Shown here piece after piece: positions 32,006-41,668 of a stretch of 64,000 bases of DNA. Under the pieces are notes generated by a model. It searched no databases, was not told where the DNA came from, and worked only from the letters and a program-made list of their open reading frames with translations. Source of the DNA: Streptomyces sp. TLI_105 (GTDB taxonomy: Bacteria; Actinomycetota; Actinomycetes; Streptomycetales; Streptomycetaceae); contig NZ_FNSM01000001.1 of NCBI RefSeq assembly GCF_900105415.1, positions 8,440,001 to 8,504,000 on the forward strand. Reading direction: 5' to 3'. The first letter of the stretch is position 1. Every line of letters starts with the position of its first letter. A program made the position numbers and the translations under genes.

Positions 32006-32466
32006 GGCTCCGCCGCCTCCCGTGACCATGAAGCGGCCGGGGAAGTGAGCGTCCAGGAGAAGCCGGCCTCGGCCGGATCGTCCTGGTGGTGCGCGGTCTC
32101 GGGTGCCCTGCCCGCCGCAGAGGACCCCGAGACCGCCCACTGACTCATCGCGGCCGTCCTCGTGGGTCCCGCGCTGCTGCGGCACCGCCAGACCCACTCC
32201 GTTGTCATCTGCATCGGCGGTCGCGTCGTGAGTGACATCTTCTGGGCAGGGGGCCCTGGAGTGGAACGGAGGATCGGGGGCAGGTGGTTGCTGAGCGCAT
32301 GGGACCGCTCTGGCCGCCCATGCACCTGCCGTCTCCCCCTTCCGGCAGGTGCATGGGCAGCTGAACGGCCCGCGCCAGGCAGGGGTGCGGGCCGTTCAGT
32401 ATGAGGAGGTCGGGCGGGGATACCTGCTGGGAAGGTGGATCGGGGACGTAAGGCCTCCAGGGCCTG

Positions 32467-33168
32467 TTGGGAAAGTGGCTGAGGAGACACTTCCGCGCGC
32501 ACCCCGTCGCTCCCCGGGTTACGACCGCGATGCAGGGGGCAATGGATGCAGGGGGCAAAGGCGGGGCAAAGGCGCGGCGGGCTGCGGGGACGCACTCCTC
32601 CACAGATCTGCTTCGGCATCTGATGTGCCTCATCGAGCAGTTCACAGGAGACGCTCGGCATCGCGCCGAAGCGGACGTCGTAGCGTTGAACGCTGGAGAG
32701 GCTCGCGAGGTCTCCGCGTTCGTCCGTGATGGCCACCGTTTCCGGCAGGGATCGCTGATTCTGGATCCTGCCGCAGCATCGACCGTGGCGTGGCGGCCGT
32801 TTCGAGTCCTCGGCAGTTACGGCAAAGACGTCGCCTTGGTTGCTCCGTCCCATGTTCATGGGGCGGGTCCGCTCGCCGCCCCGGGAAGTGGGGCGGTCGA
32901 CAAGGGGGTGTTCCGCCTGCTGTCCCTGCAAGCCGCTGATCGCTACTGGGAACTCGCCATTCCCGCTGCGGACGTTGCTCTGGTCCGTGCTGTGCTGCGC
33001 GGGTATGGCACCGGAGGCCAGCCAGAGCGCCGCTGCTTACGGGCATCGGTCGGGAGCACGTCACAGCCATTCGTCGAGGACCGCGGCCGGCACAGTCGCT
33101 TCGTAGCGGACCTTCGTAGCGGACGGCGAGTCTGTCGTATCTGGTGGCGACCGCGCGGTGGTGCTTGA
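32467..33168 (+). CDS. Hypothetical gene, 3' end fused to an IS5 relic
   Basis: The frame is protein-like between about 32620 and 33030: SAFVRDGHRFRQGSLILDPA, then FRVLGSYGKDVALVAPSHVH and LLSLQAADRYWELAIPAADV. The start is unclear (TTG 32467, ATG 32530 or ATG 32621). From about 33050 the frame runs antisense through the IS5 transposase relic, so the natural C-terminus has been replaced. Resemblance to DUF2550-like proteins is weak and from memory. Probably truncated. Confidence 0.4.
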   Translation: MGKWLRRHFRAHPVAPRVTTAMQGAMDAGGKGGAKARRAAGTHSSTDLLRHLMCLIEQFTGDARHRAEADVVALNAGEAREVSAFVRDGHRFRQGSLILDPAAASTVAWRPFRVLGSYGKDVALVAPSHVHGAGPLAAPGSGAVDKGVFRLLSLQAADRYWELAIPAADVALVRAVLRGYGTGGQPERRCLRASVGSTSQPFVEDRGRHSRFVADLRSGRRVCRIWWRPRGGA

Positions 33169-33790
33169 GCCGGTTGATGCCGCATTCCACCGTACGCCGC
33201 TGCATGTAGTCGGTCTTGTCGAATCTCGGCGGCCGGCCGCCGAGGGAGGCGAGTTTCTGCCTGTTGCGCGTACCCGGTCCGCAGGGACCGGGATCGTCGC
33301 CTTGATACCGCGTCTGCGTAGGTGAGCGCGGTTCCTACGAGAGCCGTAAGCCTTGTCGGCCCGGACGGACACGGTCCGGTCGCTTGCGTGGCCGCCCCAA
33401 ACCGATCCGGGGAACTCGGATCGCTTCCAGGACCGGCTCAAACTGCGGGGAGCCACCTCGCTGACCGGCCGTGATCACCACGGACAGCGGCTTCTGTCCC
33501 TGCCCGACAGCGAGGTGGATCTTGCTGGTCAGGCCGCCGCGGGATCGTACGGGCCGTGGTCGGCCGGCTCGACGGCGATCCCGCCTGGCGACTCCTTCTG
33601 GAGGTCCCCCTTTTCGCCGCCCCGGCTGCATGCTGGTGAGCCCGGCGGACCGTCGAGTCGACATTCACGTCCCAGATGATCAGGCCCTTCGCGTCCGCCT
33701 CGGCCTGGAGCCGGGCGACGATCCGGGCCCAGGCGCCGTCCCGCCAGTGCCCTCGACATCATCTTCGTGCCAGCCGAAGGATCCCTTCAG
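33061..33790 (-). pseudogene. IS5-family transposase relic
   Basis: Minus-strand pieces in at least three frames: HQHAAGAAKRG, then GLTSKIHLAVGQGQKPLSVV ITAGQRGGSPQFEPVLEAI (joined here by reading on), RADKAYGSRRNRAHLRRRGI, and finally TVECGINRLKHHRAVATRYD ending at 33061. These are the central and C-terminal parts of an IS5-type DDE enzyme. The N-terminal third is missing and several indels break the frame. Confidence 0.75.
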
Positions 33791-33887
33791 CCCACCACCA
33801 CTCCGCTCCTGCTGATGAACATGTCTGCCTGAGCAAGCGGCCTGCGGAAGGGGAAACCAGAGGGAAGCAGGGGACCGCCTGCGGAAG

Positions 33888-35018
33888 CTACTCCTCCAGG
33901 GTGCTGTCCTCCGTGGTGATCCGGGCGCAGGCGCGGACGACCTCGCCGAGTTCCATCCCGCCTTCGCGGAGGTCGCGCTGGCGCCGGGCCCCTCCGCCGC
34001 GTACCAGGAGGTTCTTGAGGGCGGCGCGTGCCCGGTCGAGGTCGCCGGTCTCCCGCAGGGCGTCCTCGGTGTGTGCGACGAAGGCGTCGAAGGCCGCCTC
34101 CGGCGGGATCGGTCGCAGCGTCTGAGGGTCGAGCAGCGGGCCGTCCGGTCCCGAGCGGGCGGCCTGCCAGGCTGCGAGCCGGAGCAGTTCGAGCGGAACA
34201 CGGGGCACGGGCTCTCCCGACCGCCAGGCCCGCGCCTCGGTCTCGACCAGGGCCCGGGCGAGGGTGGCCACCAGCACCGTGGTGTCGGGTTCGAGACAGA
34301 CGTCGGCGACGCGGATCTCGACCGTGGGGAAGTTGTGGGAGAGACGGGCGTCGAAGTAGATCATGCCCTGGTCGCGCAGGACTCCGGTGCCCAGCATGTC
34401 GCGCACGCGGGCGTGATAGCCGGCCGCACTGCCGAACGGCTCGTACGGGCCCGCGGAGGGGAGGCGGTACCAGACCCGGCTGCGGTAGCTGGCGTATCCC
34501 GTGTCCTTCCCCTGCCAGTAGGGCGAATTGGCGCTGATCGCGGTCAGGAGCGGCAGCCACGTACGGATCCGGTCGAGGACCGCGACGCCCTCCTCGTCCG
34601 ACTCGACGGAGACGTGCACGTGACATCCGCCGGTGAGCTGCTCCTCCGCGGTCAGGGCGAACTGGTCGGCCATCCAGCGGTACCGCCGCCCGAGGTTCCG
34701 GGAGGGCTGCACCGCGAGGGGCGAGGTCGCCAGCGCGGCGACCTGGGCGCCGACACCTTCAGCGTGGCGCCCGGCCTCGCCGCGCCACCGGACGATCTCC
34801 TCACGGAGGGCGCCCATGTCGCTGACGGGGCGAGTGGCGAACTCCAGCTGCTCCTGATGCAGCTCCTTCTCGAAGACGTCCCCCGCCTCGCCCCCGGCGG
34901 CCGCGGCAAGGACGGCGGACGACAGAGCGAGCGGCTCGCCGGTCCGGGCGCTGACGAGCAGCAGCTCCTCCTCCACACCTACCGTGCGGATCCTGTGCTG
35001 CGTCGGGGTCTGGGTCAC
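33888..35018 (-). CDS. Carboxylate-amine ligase, glutamate-cysteine ligase type 2 (YbdK family)
   Basis: A 376-aa protein of the GCS2 family, ATP-grasp-like enzymes that form gamma-glutamyl or related amide bonds. It shows the N-terminal GVEEELLLVSARTGEPLAL, EKELHQEQLEFATRPVSD, the conserved GGCHVHVSV, ANSPYWQGKDTGYASYRSRV and PTVEIRVADVCLEP. Streptomyces has several paralogues, and not all make glutathione precursors or ergothioneine intermediates. The upstream region contains a GTCCCC tandem repeat. No operon partners; its 3' side abuts an IS5 relic. Confidence 0.9.
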   Translation of the reverse strand: MTQTPTQHRIRTVGVEEELLLVSARTGEPLALSSAVLAAAAGGEAGDVFEKELHQEQLEFATRPVSDMGALREEIVRWRGEAGRHAEGVGAQVAALATSPLAVQPSRNLGRRYRWMADQFALTAEEQLTGGCHVHVSVESDEEGVAVLDRIRTWLPLLTAISANSPYWQGKDTGYASYRSRVWYRLPSAGPYEPFGSAAGYHARVRDMLGTGVLRDQGMIYFDARLSHNFPTVEIRVADVCLEPDTTVLVATLARALVETEARAWRSGEPVPRVPLELLRLAAWQAARSGPDGPLLDPQTLRPIPPEAAFDAFVAHTEDALRETGDLDRARAALKNLLVRGGGARRQRDLREGGMELGEVVRACARITTEDSTLEE

Positions 35019-35126
35019 GCGGTTCTTCCTTCCGGGTGGAACATCGCTGATCTTCGGTGCGTCTCAGGCGCTTACCCCGGATCGGACGGATCAGCCGGGC
35101 GGACACGGGCACTTTCCCTGGAGCCC

Positions 35127-35150
35127 GTCCCCGTCCCCGTCCCCGTCCCC
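35127..35150. repeat. Four GTCCCC tandem repeats
   Basis: Four perfect copies of a 6-bp unit lie about 110 bp upstream of the YbdK-family gene start, possibly within its promoter region. Confidence 0.7.
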
Positions 35151-36050
35151 CTCGCCGTCTTCCCCGTGGCCGCGCGCCGTACTGCCTCTGCGCGGGCCTG
35201 CTCCGGGAGGCGGCGGCTTTCCGTACGCCGGACGGGGCCCTGGAGGACCTCGCCATCGGACTCCCGCATCACGCCGCGGTACCGGTCGACCGGTTCAGGG
35301 CCGGCTCGGGCGTCTGCGCGTGACACTCGCCCGGCCCGGCCGCCTGCGCGACATCGCCTCGCAGCGGGCGGCCGGGCGGCGGACCGGCCCGCCGCGGCGT
35401 GCCCTACATCACCCCCAGCCCCGTGTGCGGGAGACCCGCCGCGGCCTCATCCCCACCCCTTACTGCACCGACCATGGAGCCGGTGCTGGAATGGCACCCC
35501 GCCGACGGCATCCACTGCGCCCCCTCATCCTCCACGCCATCACGCCATGTGACCAAGAGAGGCCGGTTCTCGCGCAGAGGGCCCCTGTGCTCTCTACGCG
35601 CGAAGGGGTTCTGGCTCAGCTTCCGTGCAGCGGCCACTGTGAGTGACGGCCGACCACCTCCAAGCGGCGCCCGAGGCTGCCCGAAAAAGAGCCGTGCTCA
35701 AGCGGTCGGGCTGACAGTTCAGGGCCGTGGAAGAGGTGGCGCTCCCGCCGGGGGAGGAGGCGCCACGGGCGATCCGGGTCGCGGACCGGTGGCACCTGTG
35801 ACACAACCCGAGCGCGACGGCCGAGCGGTGTGTTGCCCAGCACCGCCGCTGCCTGGCGTCCTGGCACCCACCGCACCTCAGCCTGAACCCGAGCCGGTCA
35901 CAGCCGCAGAGCCGGCCGCGTCCGCCTGGTCACGAGGACACCGATTCGCTGACAGGTGTCGGCGTGCACCTGAAGGTGCACAGCCGCGTGCGACTGAACG
36001 TGTTCAGGTATGCCCCTCTGGATCAGCTCCGACCAGGTTCCCCCTCCGGA
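35151..36050. other. About 900 bp without a recognisable gene
   Basis: All frames give low-complexity Arg/Pro-rich translations. A short piece near 35190-35300 (LLREAAAFRTPDGALEDLAI) looks mildly coding but is isolated. Probably decayed DNA. Confidence 0.4.
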
Positions 36051-36983
36051 TCAGTTCCGTCGGTACGCGCCGGGTGCGATCCCGTGCGTGCGTTTGAACG
36101 CATTGGCGAAGGCGAACTCGGATGTGTAGCCCACCTGGGCGGCGATGGATCTCAACGGTGCGTTCGATGCCCGTAGCAGGCGCGCTGCCGTGGTCATCCG
36201 CCACCAGGTCAGGTAGCCGAGGGGCGGTTGGCCGATCAGCATGGCGAAGCGTCTGGCGAAGGGTGCCCGGGAGAGCCCGGCTTCCGCAGCGAGTTTCGCC
36301 ACCGTCCACGATGCCGCCGGGTCCCGGTGGATGGCGTGAAGGGCGGCGGTGACCGGCGGGTCATTCAGCGCGGCGGCCCATCCGGTGGTGTCCCCTCGGG
36401 TGGGCTGTTCGTCGAACCAGATGCGCAGGATGTAGAGCAGCAGCGCGTCCAGGAGGCCGGGGACGACTGTGTCCGTGCCCAGACGCGGATTCTCCAGCTC
36501 GGCGGCCAGGAGTTGCACCGCTGAGCGCAACTCGGGATGGCGGCCCGAGTGCGCCGGCAAGTGGATCAGATCAGGAAGGGTCAGCAAGAGCGGGTGAGCG
36601 CGCGACGGGTCGAGCTGGTAGGCCCCACAGAGCACCACGGTGACCGGACCCCCGTCTCCGCTCCGGTCGACACTGTCCGAGGCGTAGGCGTCGTACAGCT
36701 CGTGGCCGTCGGGGCCGCAGGCAGGGGCCGTGACCACGCGCTCGGGACTGTCGGCCAGGGCGTGCCCGCTGCCGTGGGGAAGGAACACCACGTCACCCGC
36801 GACCAGTTGGACGGGCTCGGCGTCCGGGGGCAGCAGCCAGCAGGAACCCTGCAGGATCACCTGGAAGCCCGCCGCCCCCGGTACGGAGGCGAACTCCTGT
36901 CCCCACGGAGCATGCCACCGCACATGTGCCGACCGGGGTCGGCCCGTCCGCGTCACCGCGACCACGTCGCTGAGCACATCCAT
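36051..36983 (-). CDS. AraC-family transcriptional regulator with cupin sensor
   Basis: A 310-aa regulator. The N-terminal half is a cupin-like sensor (VILQGSCWLLPPDAEPVQLV, GDVVFLPHGSGHALAD), as in the AraC cupin_6 subgroup. The C-terminal 100 residues carry two helix-turn-helix motifs: WTVAKLAAEAGLSRAPFARR with GQPPLGYLTWWRM, then APLRSIAAQVGYTSEFAFAN with AFKRTHGIAPGAYRR. The start at 36983 gives MDVLSDVVAVTRTG, the usual N-terminus. It is divergent from the oxidoreductase at 37074, with 90 bp between starts, and very probably activates it. Confidence 0.9.
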   Translation of the reverse strand: MDVLSDVVAVTRTGRPRSAHVRWHAPWGQEFASVPGAAGFQVILQGSCWLLPPDAEPVQLVAGDVVFLPHGSGHALADSPERVVTAPACGPDGHELYDAYASDSVDRSGDGGPVTVVLCGAYQLDPSRAHPLLLTLPDLIHLPAHSGRHPELRSAVQLLAAELENPRLGTDTVVPGLLDALLLYILRIWFDEQPTRGDTTGWAAALNDPPVTAALHAIHRDPAASWTVAKLAAEAGLSRAPFARRFAMLIGQPPLGYLTWWRMTTAARLLRASNAPLRSIAAQVGYTSEFAFANAFKRTHGIAPGAYRRN

Positions 36984-37073
36984 ACGCCGAGAGTACGGGG
37001 TGCGAGACGTACGCGCATGAACCAGGCAGTCTGACGCATGGATCGTCTCCATGTGCGGTCCTAGATTCGCGGC

Positions 37074-38006
37074 ATGACGATGATGAAGACCGCGCGTATC
37101 CACGCGTACGGCGATGCCTCCGCGATCCGCCATGACACCGTTCCCCGTCCACTACCCGCCTTCGGTGAAGTGCTGGTCGATGTCGCCGCGACCTCGTTCA
37201 ATCCCACCGAGGCAGCTCTGCGCGCCGGACTGCTGCACGCGTTCTTCCCCGTGGACCTGCCCTACGCGTTCGGCTGGGACGTCGCCGGCACCGTGGCCGG
37301 GATCGGCGCTGGAGCGGAGGGCTTCGCCGTCGGCGACCGGGTCATCGGGCGGCTCGACAGAGGGGGTGCGGCTGCCGAGTACGTCTGCGCGCCCGCCGCC
37401 GTGCTGGTTGCGGCACCGGCGTCCGTCCCTCTCGCGAACGCGGCGGCCCTCCCCGTGGCCGGTCTGACGGCCTGGCAGGCGGTGTTCGAACACGGGAAGG
37501 TGGCCGCTGGTCAGCGGGTACTGGTCAACGGTGCGGGGGGTGGCGTAGGAGGCTTCGTGACGCAGCTCGCCAAACATGCGGGCGCGGAGGTGATCGCCAC
37601 GGCCAGTCCGCGGAGCACGAAGGCGGTCCTGCGGCAGGGGGCGGACCGGGCGATCGACTACACCGCCGGACCGGTGGGCGCCGCACTGGACGCCCGGGTG
37701 GACACCCTGCTCAATCTGGTCCCGCTGAGCCCGCCGGACGCCGCGGCTCTGGCGCCTCTGGTGCGGCGGGGCGGGAGGATCGTGTCGATCGCAACCCCGA
37801 TCGAGCCGTCTGACGACGCCGGGGTGAGCGCGGTGCACATGGTCGCCCGCAACGATGTCGCACAACTTGCTGCGCTCGTGGAACTCGTCGACGCCGGCGT
37901 GCTCGCCATCGACATCAGCGAGTCACGTCCCCTGGCCGACCTCGCCGACGTCCACCACCTCAGCGAAGCCGGCCAGATCCGAGGCAAGGTCGTCATCATT
38001 CCTTGA
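37074..38006 (+). CDS. NADP-dependent quinone oxidoreductase-like MDR enzyme
   Basis: A 310-aa zinc-independent medium-chain reductase. It shows GEVLVDVAATSFNPTEAALR, LPYAFGWDVAGTVAGIG, GDRVIGRLDRGGAAAEYVCA, ALPVAGLTAWQAVFEHGKV and the dinucleotide motif LVNGAGGGVGGFVTQLAKHA, ending IRGKVVI. Such enzymes reduce quinones or enals. It is divergent from an AraC regulator; pairs of this kind are common in Streptomyces. Two ATG codons (37074 and 37080) are possible starts. Confidence 0.9.
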   Translation: MTMMKTARIHAYGDASAIRHDTVPRPLPAFGEVLVDVAATSFNPTEAALRAGLLHAFFPVDLPYAFGWDVAGTVAGIGAGAEGFAVGDRVIGRLDRGGAAAEYVCAPAAVLVAAPASVPLANAAALPVAGLTAWQAVFEHGKVAAGQRVLVNGAGGGVGGFVTQLAKHAGAEVIATASPRSTKAVLRQGADRAIDYTAGPVGAALDARVDTLLNLVPLSPPDAAALAPLVRRGGRIVSIATPIEPSDDAGVSAVHMVARNDVAQLAALVELVDAGVLAIDISESRPLADLADVHHLSEAGQIRGKVVIIP

Positions 38007-38430
38007 CCCCTGGCGGACAGATCGTGATGCTGGGCTCCGCGCCTGCTTCCACTGGGCACGTTCCCGTGTACCCGGCTGAGCACTTTGACGAGTACGCCGA
38101 CAGGTTCCAGCACGCAGAAGGGTTCGTCCGCTTCTCCGGCTCCCGTCCGGCGGCCCCGAGGGCCGCATGGACCTTCATCACCTGTTCGGCTCCTGCGGTC
38201 TACTCCGCGAGGGCCTTGCGGTGTCGAGGCGCTGTTCCGGCCGCTCGTCGCGGCACGAGGGCAGGCCGCCGCTGACGCCAGGCCGGGAGCGTACCCGGGT
38301 CACTCGGAGCGCGGTGGAGGTCGGGCTGGCTCAGGGCCCGCGTTCACCGCGCCGCTGAGGCCGGCGCTCTTGCAGGTCGCAGCCCAGGCCGTCCCAGCGC
38401 CCCGCACCGCGAGACTATGGACCTGCTGAC
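38007..38430. other. No intact gene
   Basis: A frame starting near 38003 reads VMLGSAPASTGHVPVYPAEH then FDEYADRFQHAEGFVRFSGS, which is mildly protein-like but decays after 60 codons. Possibly a gene 5' fragment disrupted before the IS5 copy at 38434. Confidence 0.3.
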
Positions 38431-38448
38431 AGTGAGCCTTTTCCAGCC

Positions 38449-39320
38449 TCACGCTGAGGTGTGATGAAGGACGAGGACGGCCTGGACGATCGCGGTGATG
38501 CGGTGGGTGCCGCAGCGGAGCCTTCGCGGGAGGCGCCGGCCCTTCGGGGTGGCCATGGCCCGCTCGCCGAGGCAGCGGATCTTGGCGTGTGTGCTGTTGT
38601 GCCGGCGCTGCCACCGTGTGAGGCGGCGGCCGCGGAAGGGCACCCGGATAGGACCACCGGCACCTTGGTACGCCTTGTCGGCCCGGCATGTGAGGCCGGC
38701 CTCGGTGAGCGCGTCGACGATGCCGTGGGTGCGGGCGGCGGTCAGGTCGTGGGCCGGTCCGGGCAGGGCGGGCGGGGCCCGCAGCAGCCGGCCGAAGGGA
38801 TCGGTGAGGACCTGGACGTTCCTGCCGTGGCGTTGGTGTCTGCCCGAGTGGTACGGGGTGTCGGCGGCGGTCCGGTCGATCGGCAGCGGGGTGCCGTCCA
38901 GGATCACGAACGCCTTGGTCCGGGCGATGCGCATCGCCTCGGCCGGGGTGGGTGCGAGGGCGGCCGGCACGTCGACGGCCTTGCGTATGGAGCGGTACAC
39001 GGTCGCGATGCCGATGCCGGACCCGGCGGCGGGCTGGGCGTAGGTGTCACCGCATCGCGGACGGGCCGGAGTGAGGAGAGCCTGGCGGCCGGCGGTCAGG
39101 CGTCGCCATCGGGTCCCGATTTTCCCCTCGCCGGGCAGCGAGTCGTCCGGTCAGGCACCGCAGGGTGCGACGGGACAGGTCGATCGAATGGGGTCTCCCC
39201 TGCTCGAGCGGAGCCGAGAGCTTGGGGAGGGGTGGACAAGCACGCGAAGCTCCTGGTGCTGCGGGGGATCTTGGTCGAGAACCCGTCTACCAGGAGCTTC
39301 GTCGTTCCACCGAACTGCCC
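38449..39320 (-). pseudogene. IS5-family transposase, copy A, frameshifted
   Basis: The C-terminal two thirds are open to about 39000: YRSIRKAVDVPAALAPTPAE, then AFVILDGTPLPIDRTAADTP (first Asp), GLTCRADKAYQGAGGPIRVP (second Asp) and AKIRCLGERAMATPKG (Glu). The N-terminal part (GTTKLLVDGFSTKIPRSTRS) lies in another frame and is split by a roughly 46-bp insertion at 39188-39233. The catalytic acids survive, but the reading frame does not. Confidence 0.75.
39188..39233. repeat. Short palindromic insert in the IS5 copy A gene
   Basis: The segment containing CTGCTCGAGCGGAGCCGAGAG interrupts the transposase between the codons for ...CLST and DLSSR seen intact in copy B. It resembles short palindromic repeats recurrent in Streptomyces genomes, as I recall them. 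Confidence 0.4.
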
Positions 39321-39360
39321 CACACACGGCCCGCACCGTCAGGTGGGAAAGGGCTCAGTC

Positions 39361-39764
39361 AGTGCGGCGGAGTCGATGCCAGGACGTTCCTGTTCGATCT
39401 CGACAAGTCACCGACGGCGCACACCGTGATCGGCAATCCCCACGTCGGGGGAGACCAGCAGTTTTCCGAACTGCCGGCCGAGCCCGAACCCGGAAAGACC
39501 ATGAAGCTCTACGTGGTCCCCTACGGACTACGCCACGGCTACCGGTTCACCCTGACCCTCGAATGGGTGGAAGGCGCGAAACGCACCTCGAAGGTGATCG
39601 ACAACCACGGTCAGGGTTTCCTCATCATGCCGTCGGTCCCCGACCAGAACTACTACACCTACGGCAACCCGGGGGAGCGGCTGAAGAAGGTAGGCGACAG
39701 CCGCCCCTGGTTCCTCAACTCCCTTCCTCAGCCCTCCCAGCCTCCTCCCGACAGGAGTCCATGA
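39361..39764 (+). pseudogene. Hypothetical gene, 5' end lost at the IS5 insertion
   Basis: The frame from the IS end reads VDARTFLFDLDKSPTAHTVI, then QFSELPAEPEPGKTMKLYVV, GYRFTLTLEWVEGAKRTSKV and NYYTYGNPGERLKKVGDSRP. It is clearly protein-like, with beta-rich spacing, and ends at a normal stop. No start codon precedes it after the IS terminus. Family not recognised. Confidence 0.5.
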
Positions 39765-39966
39765 GGGTCGAAAGGAGCAGGACCTGGCCGGAGAAGCCGG
39801 CATGGGGGCCTGGTATCACTGCTGATACGCGTGGCCAAGGGTAAGTCCCGCTCCCCACGTCTGTGGACTGGCCCCAGCCCTTTCTTGCCTGTCCTGGAGC
39901 CCACCCCTGACCTGACCGTTCACCAGGAATGTCGGCCTCGGCCACGGGGCCCGACTCGGTTTCGCG

Positions 39967-40004
39967 GAAGCTGTGCCAGAGCCTGTTCTCGTGTACAAAG
40001 CCAC
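39967..40004. repeat. Dispersed repeat copy (CCACAGAAGTTGTGCCAG family)
   Basis: GAAGCTGTGCCAGAGCC continuing TGTTCTCGTGTACAAAGCCAC is a diverged copy of the sequence at 60109-60153. Other members lie at 51483, 51615 and 59784. Confidence 0.5.
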
Positions 40005-40067
40005 GACCTCGACTCCGACCACAACGCCTACGTCTCCTCCGTCGGCATCGGCGCCTGACCGCCCCGA

Positions 40068-40613
40068 CTACCGCGAGAGCGGCAACACGCGTACGGCCCG
40101 CACGAGCAGTGCGGGCCGTGGCGGCCGCCCGACCGCTCGGGCGGTCACAGCCGCGTCAACCAGCACGGCGCAAGCGCCGTGCTGCGAGGTATCCGCCTGC
40201 CACGGTGGCTCCGACGAACAGGGTGAGGCCGACACCCACGCTGAGACCGGACGGACGGAAGGCTCCGCCGACACCCGCCCGGGTGCCGCGGCTCGGAACA
40301 ACAGGGACGGGGCTGCCGACTGCAGGATGGTGGCACTCGGATTCACCGGCTGAACGCCGGTAGCGCTGGGGCCCACCGGCGGCACCGTCTCCATGCCGCG
40401 CCTGGGCAGCGCTTCGCAGGCGATGCCGTCATCGGGGCCCTGGTCTTCGTCGAGCCGGTTCGGGTCGCTCGTGTCCCGGTCGAACACCGCCTGGGCGTCC
40501 TCCTGGAAGTGGAAGTCCTTGCAGTCGAGATCCCGAGCGTGAGCGACACCGGCCAATGGAGCGACAGAAGCGATGGCCAGGGCTATGCCGGAGACCGTGC
40601 TGCGACTGCTCAT
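40068..40613 (-). CDS. Excalibur-domain secreted protein, C-terminus frameshifted
   Basis: The ATG at 40613 follows GAGGAGG by 6 nt. A signal peptide (SGIALAIASVAPLAGVAHA) is followed by the Excalibur motif: DLDCKDFHFQEDAQAVFDRD, DPNRLDEDQGPDDGIACEAL, a putative Ca-binding fold. From about 40320 the annotated frame gives a poor sequence, whereas the next frame gives SRGTRAGVGGAFRPSGLSVG and then GLTLFVGATVAGGYLAARRL with RRAG and a stop at 40156. That is a classic C-terminal membrane anchor. A single-base indel therefore appears to have swapped the tail. The terminator lies just after the ancestral stop. Confidence 0.75.
   Translation of the reverse strand: MSSRSTVSGIALAIASVAPLAGVAHARDLDCKDFHFQEDAQAVFDRDTSDPNRLDEDQGPDDGIACEALPRRGMETVPPVGPSATGVQPVNPSATILQSAAPSLLFRAAAPGRVSAEPSVRPVSAWVSASPCSSEPPWQADTSQHGACAVLVDAAVTARAVGRPPRPALLVRAVRVLPLSR
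40093..40119 (-). terminator. Hairpin terminator for the Excalibur gene
   Basis: ACGGCCCGCAC and GTGCGGGCCGT form a perfect 11-bp stem with a 5-nt loop. It sits 37 nt beyond the ancestral stop codon at 40156 but inside the present frameshifted reading frame. Confidence 0.75.
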
Positions 40614-40645
40614 CGGAAGACCTCCTCGGTGCTCTGCAACCGTCA

Positions 40646-41282
40646 TCCCACGCTAAGAGCGGCCCGTGCCCGGAGCGCGTGACGCTAGGCCAAACGGGCA
40701 TCACACTGTGTGGCGCGCAGGGCACAGCCCTGTCCGCGCTGTGCCCGCTCTCATCTGCGGCTGGCCTCGGCCTTTGTGGTGAGCCAGCCTCACCACAGCC
40801 TGGTGGCGAGGCCACCCCTGAGAGGTCAGGCTCCTGTTGGCCAGGTGAACGGGGCTGCCGATAGGCCGCCTGGTAGGCGGTGGTGAGTAAAGCCGGCCGT
40901 GGCCAAGTCCGCAGGGAAGCTGGCGCTGCTCCTCGTCGTGGTCCTGGTGATGAATCGGGCCCGTCCCTTGCCCGGTGGGGGGCTCCAGGCCTGGCCACCC
41001 TCGTGGAGCTACTCTCCGCTCCTGCGAGGGTGGTCTTGCGGAGTGGCGCTCGCTCAATGGCTGCACCGCCTGCTTCGCGTACCCGTCAGAGAGGGCTCTC
41101 TCTGTCCAGTTGGCTCCCGTCCGGCCCGATCGACTGCTCCTCGCATACTTCGGGACCGGGCTTGCCAGCGGTGTCGCAACTCGGGTCAGCCGAGCTGATG
41201 GGCATCGGTGCACGACCGTCTCCGCGTGGCCTACAGCCGTGGGGGTACGGAACCGTCGACTTGTTCTGAGCGTCGAAGGGGC
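40646..41282. other. No confident gene
   Basis: About 640 bp between the Excalibur promoter region and the lipoprotein. Frames are long because of G+C content but give no recognisable protein. A fragment near 41120-41190 (LLLAYFGTGLASGVATRVSR) is mildly coding-like. Confidence 0.35.
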
Positions 41283-41648
41283 ATGGCTGAAAGAGCTGGA
41301 CGAATCATCTTCGCCCTCGCGGTGGTTGCTGGGTTACTCACGGGCTGTGCCAAGGCAGACGAGGGCGCCAAGGCCGTCCGGGCGTCACCGTCGGTCCGGA
41401 CGCTTCCCTTCGACCTCTATACACATTGCGGAATCGACGAGGCCCGCATCGACTCGACGTACTTCGAAGCGGAGACCCCGCTCTCCGACGGCTCGGGCAA
41501 CCCGCCCGAAGGGTGGGACAACCCGACCCAGCGCGGCACGATGACTTTGACGTCCGAGACAGAGGCCGTCTTCACCGACGACGCCGGGCATGAAGTGAGG
41601 TTCCGTGCCCGGCCGGGGGCGAGCGCCTTCAAACACATCTGTGCTTAG
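41283..41648 (+). CDS. Conserved Streptomyces lipoprotein
   Basis: A 121-aa protein from ATG 41283, just after AAGGGG. The signal ends in the lipobox LLTGC (residue 24 region). The mature domain reads LPFDLYTHCGIDEARIDSTY, then GWDNPTQRGTMTLTSETEAV and DDAGHEVRFRARPG, ending with a Cys (HICA). Two cysteines may pair. I recall this compact domain as a recurrent, uncharacterised Streptomyces lipoprotein. It stands alone. Confidence 0.8.
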   Translation: MAERAGRIIFALAVVAGLLTGCAKADEGAKAVRASPSVRTLPFDLYTHCGIDEARIDSTYFEAETPLSDGSGNPPEGWDNPTQRGTMTLTSETEAVFTDDAGHEVRFRARPGASAFKHICA

Positions 41649-41668
41649 TACCCCAGCTCCAGACATGA

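Larger units (their letters stand above)
38434..39354 (-). mobile_element. IS5-family element, copy A (921 bp)
   Basis: Ends GAGCCTTTTCC and GGAAAGGGCTC are inverted repeats with one mismatch, each flanked by AGT. It carries a degenerate transposase. A second copy of the same family lies at 56441-57319 in opposite orientation. Confidence 0.72.

Noticed and set aside
35127..35150. GTCCCC repeat as part of a coding sequence
   Set aside because: Frames across it give only Pro-Arg-Pro repeats and no gene could be supported.
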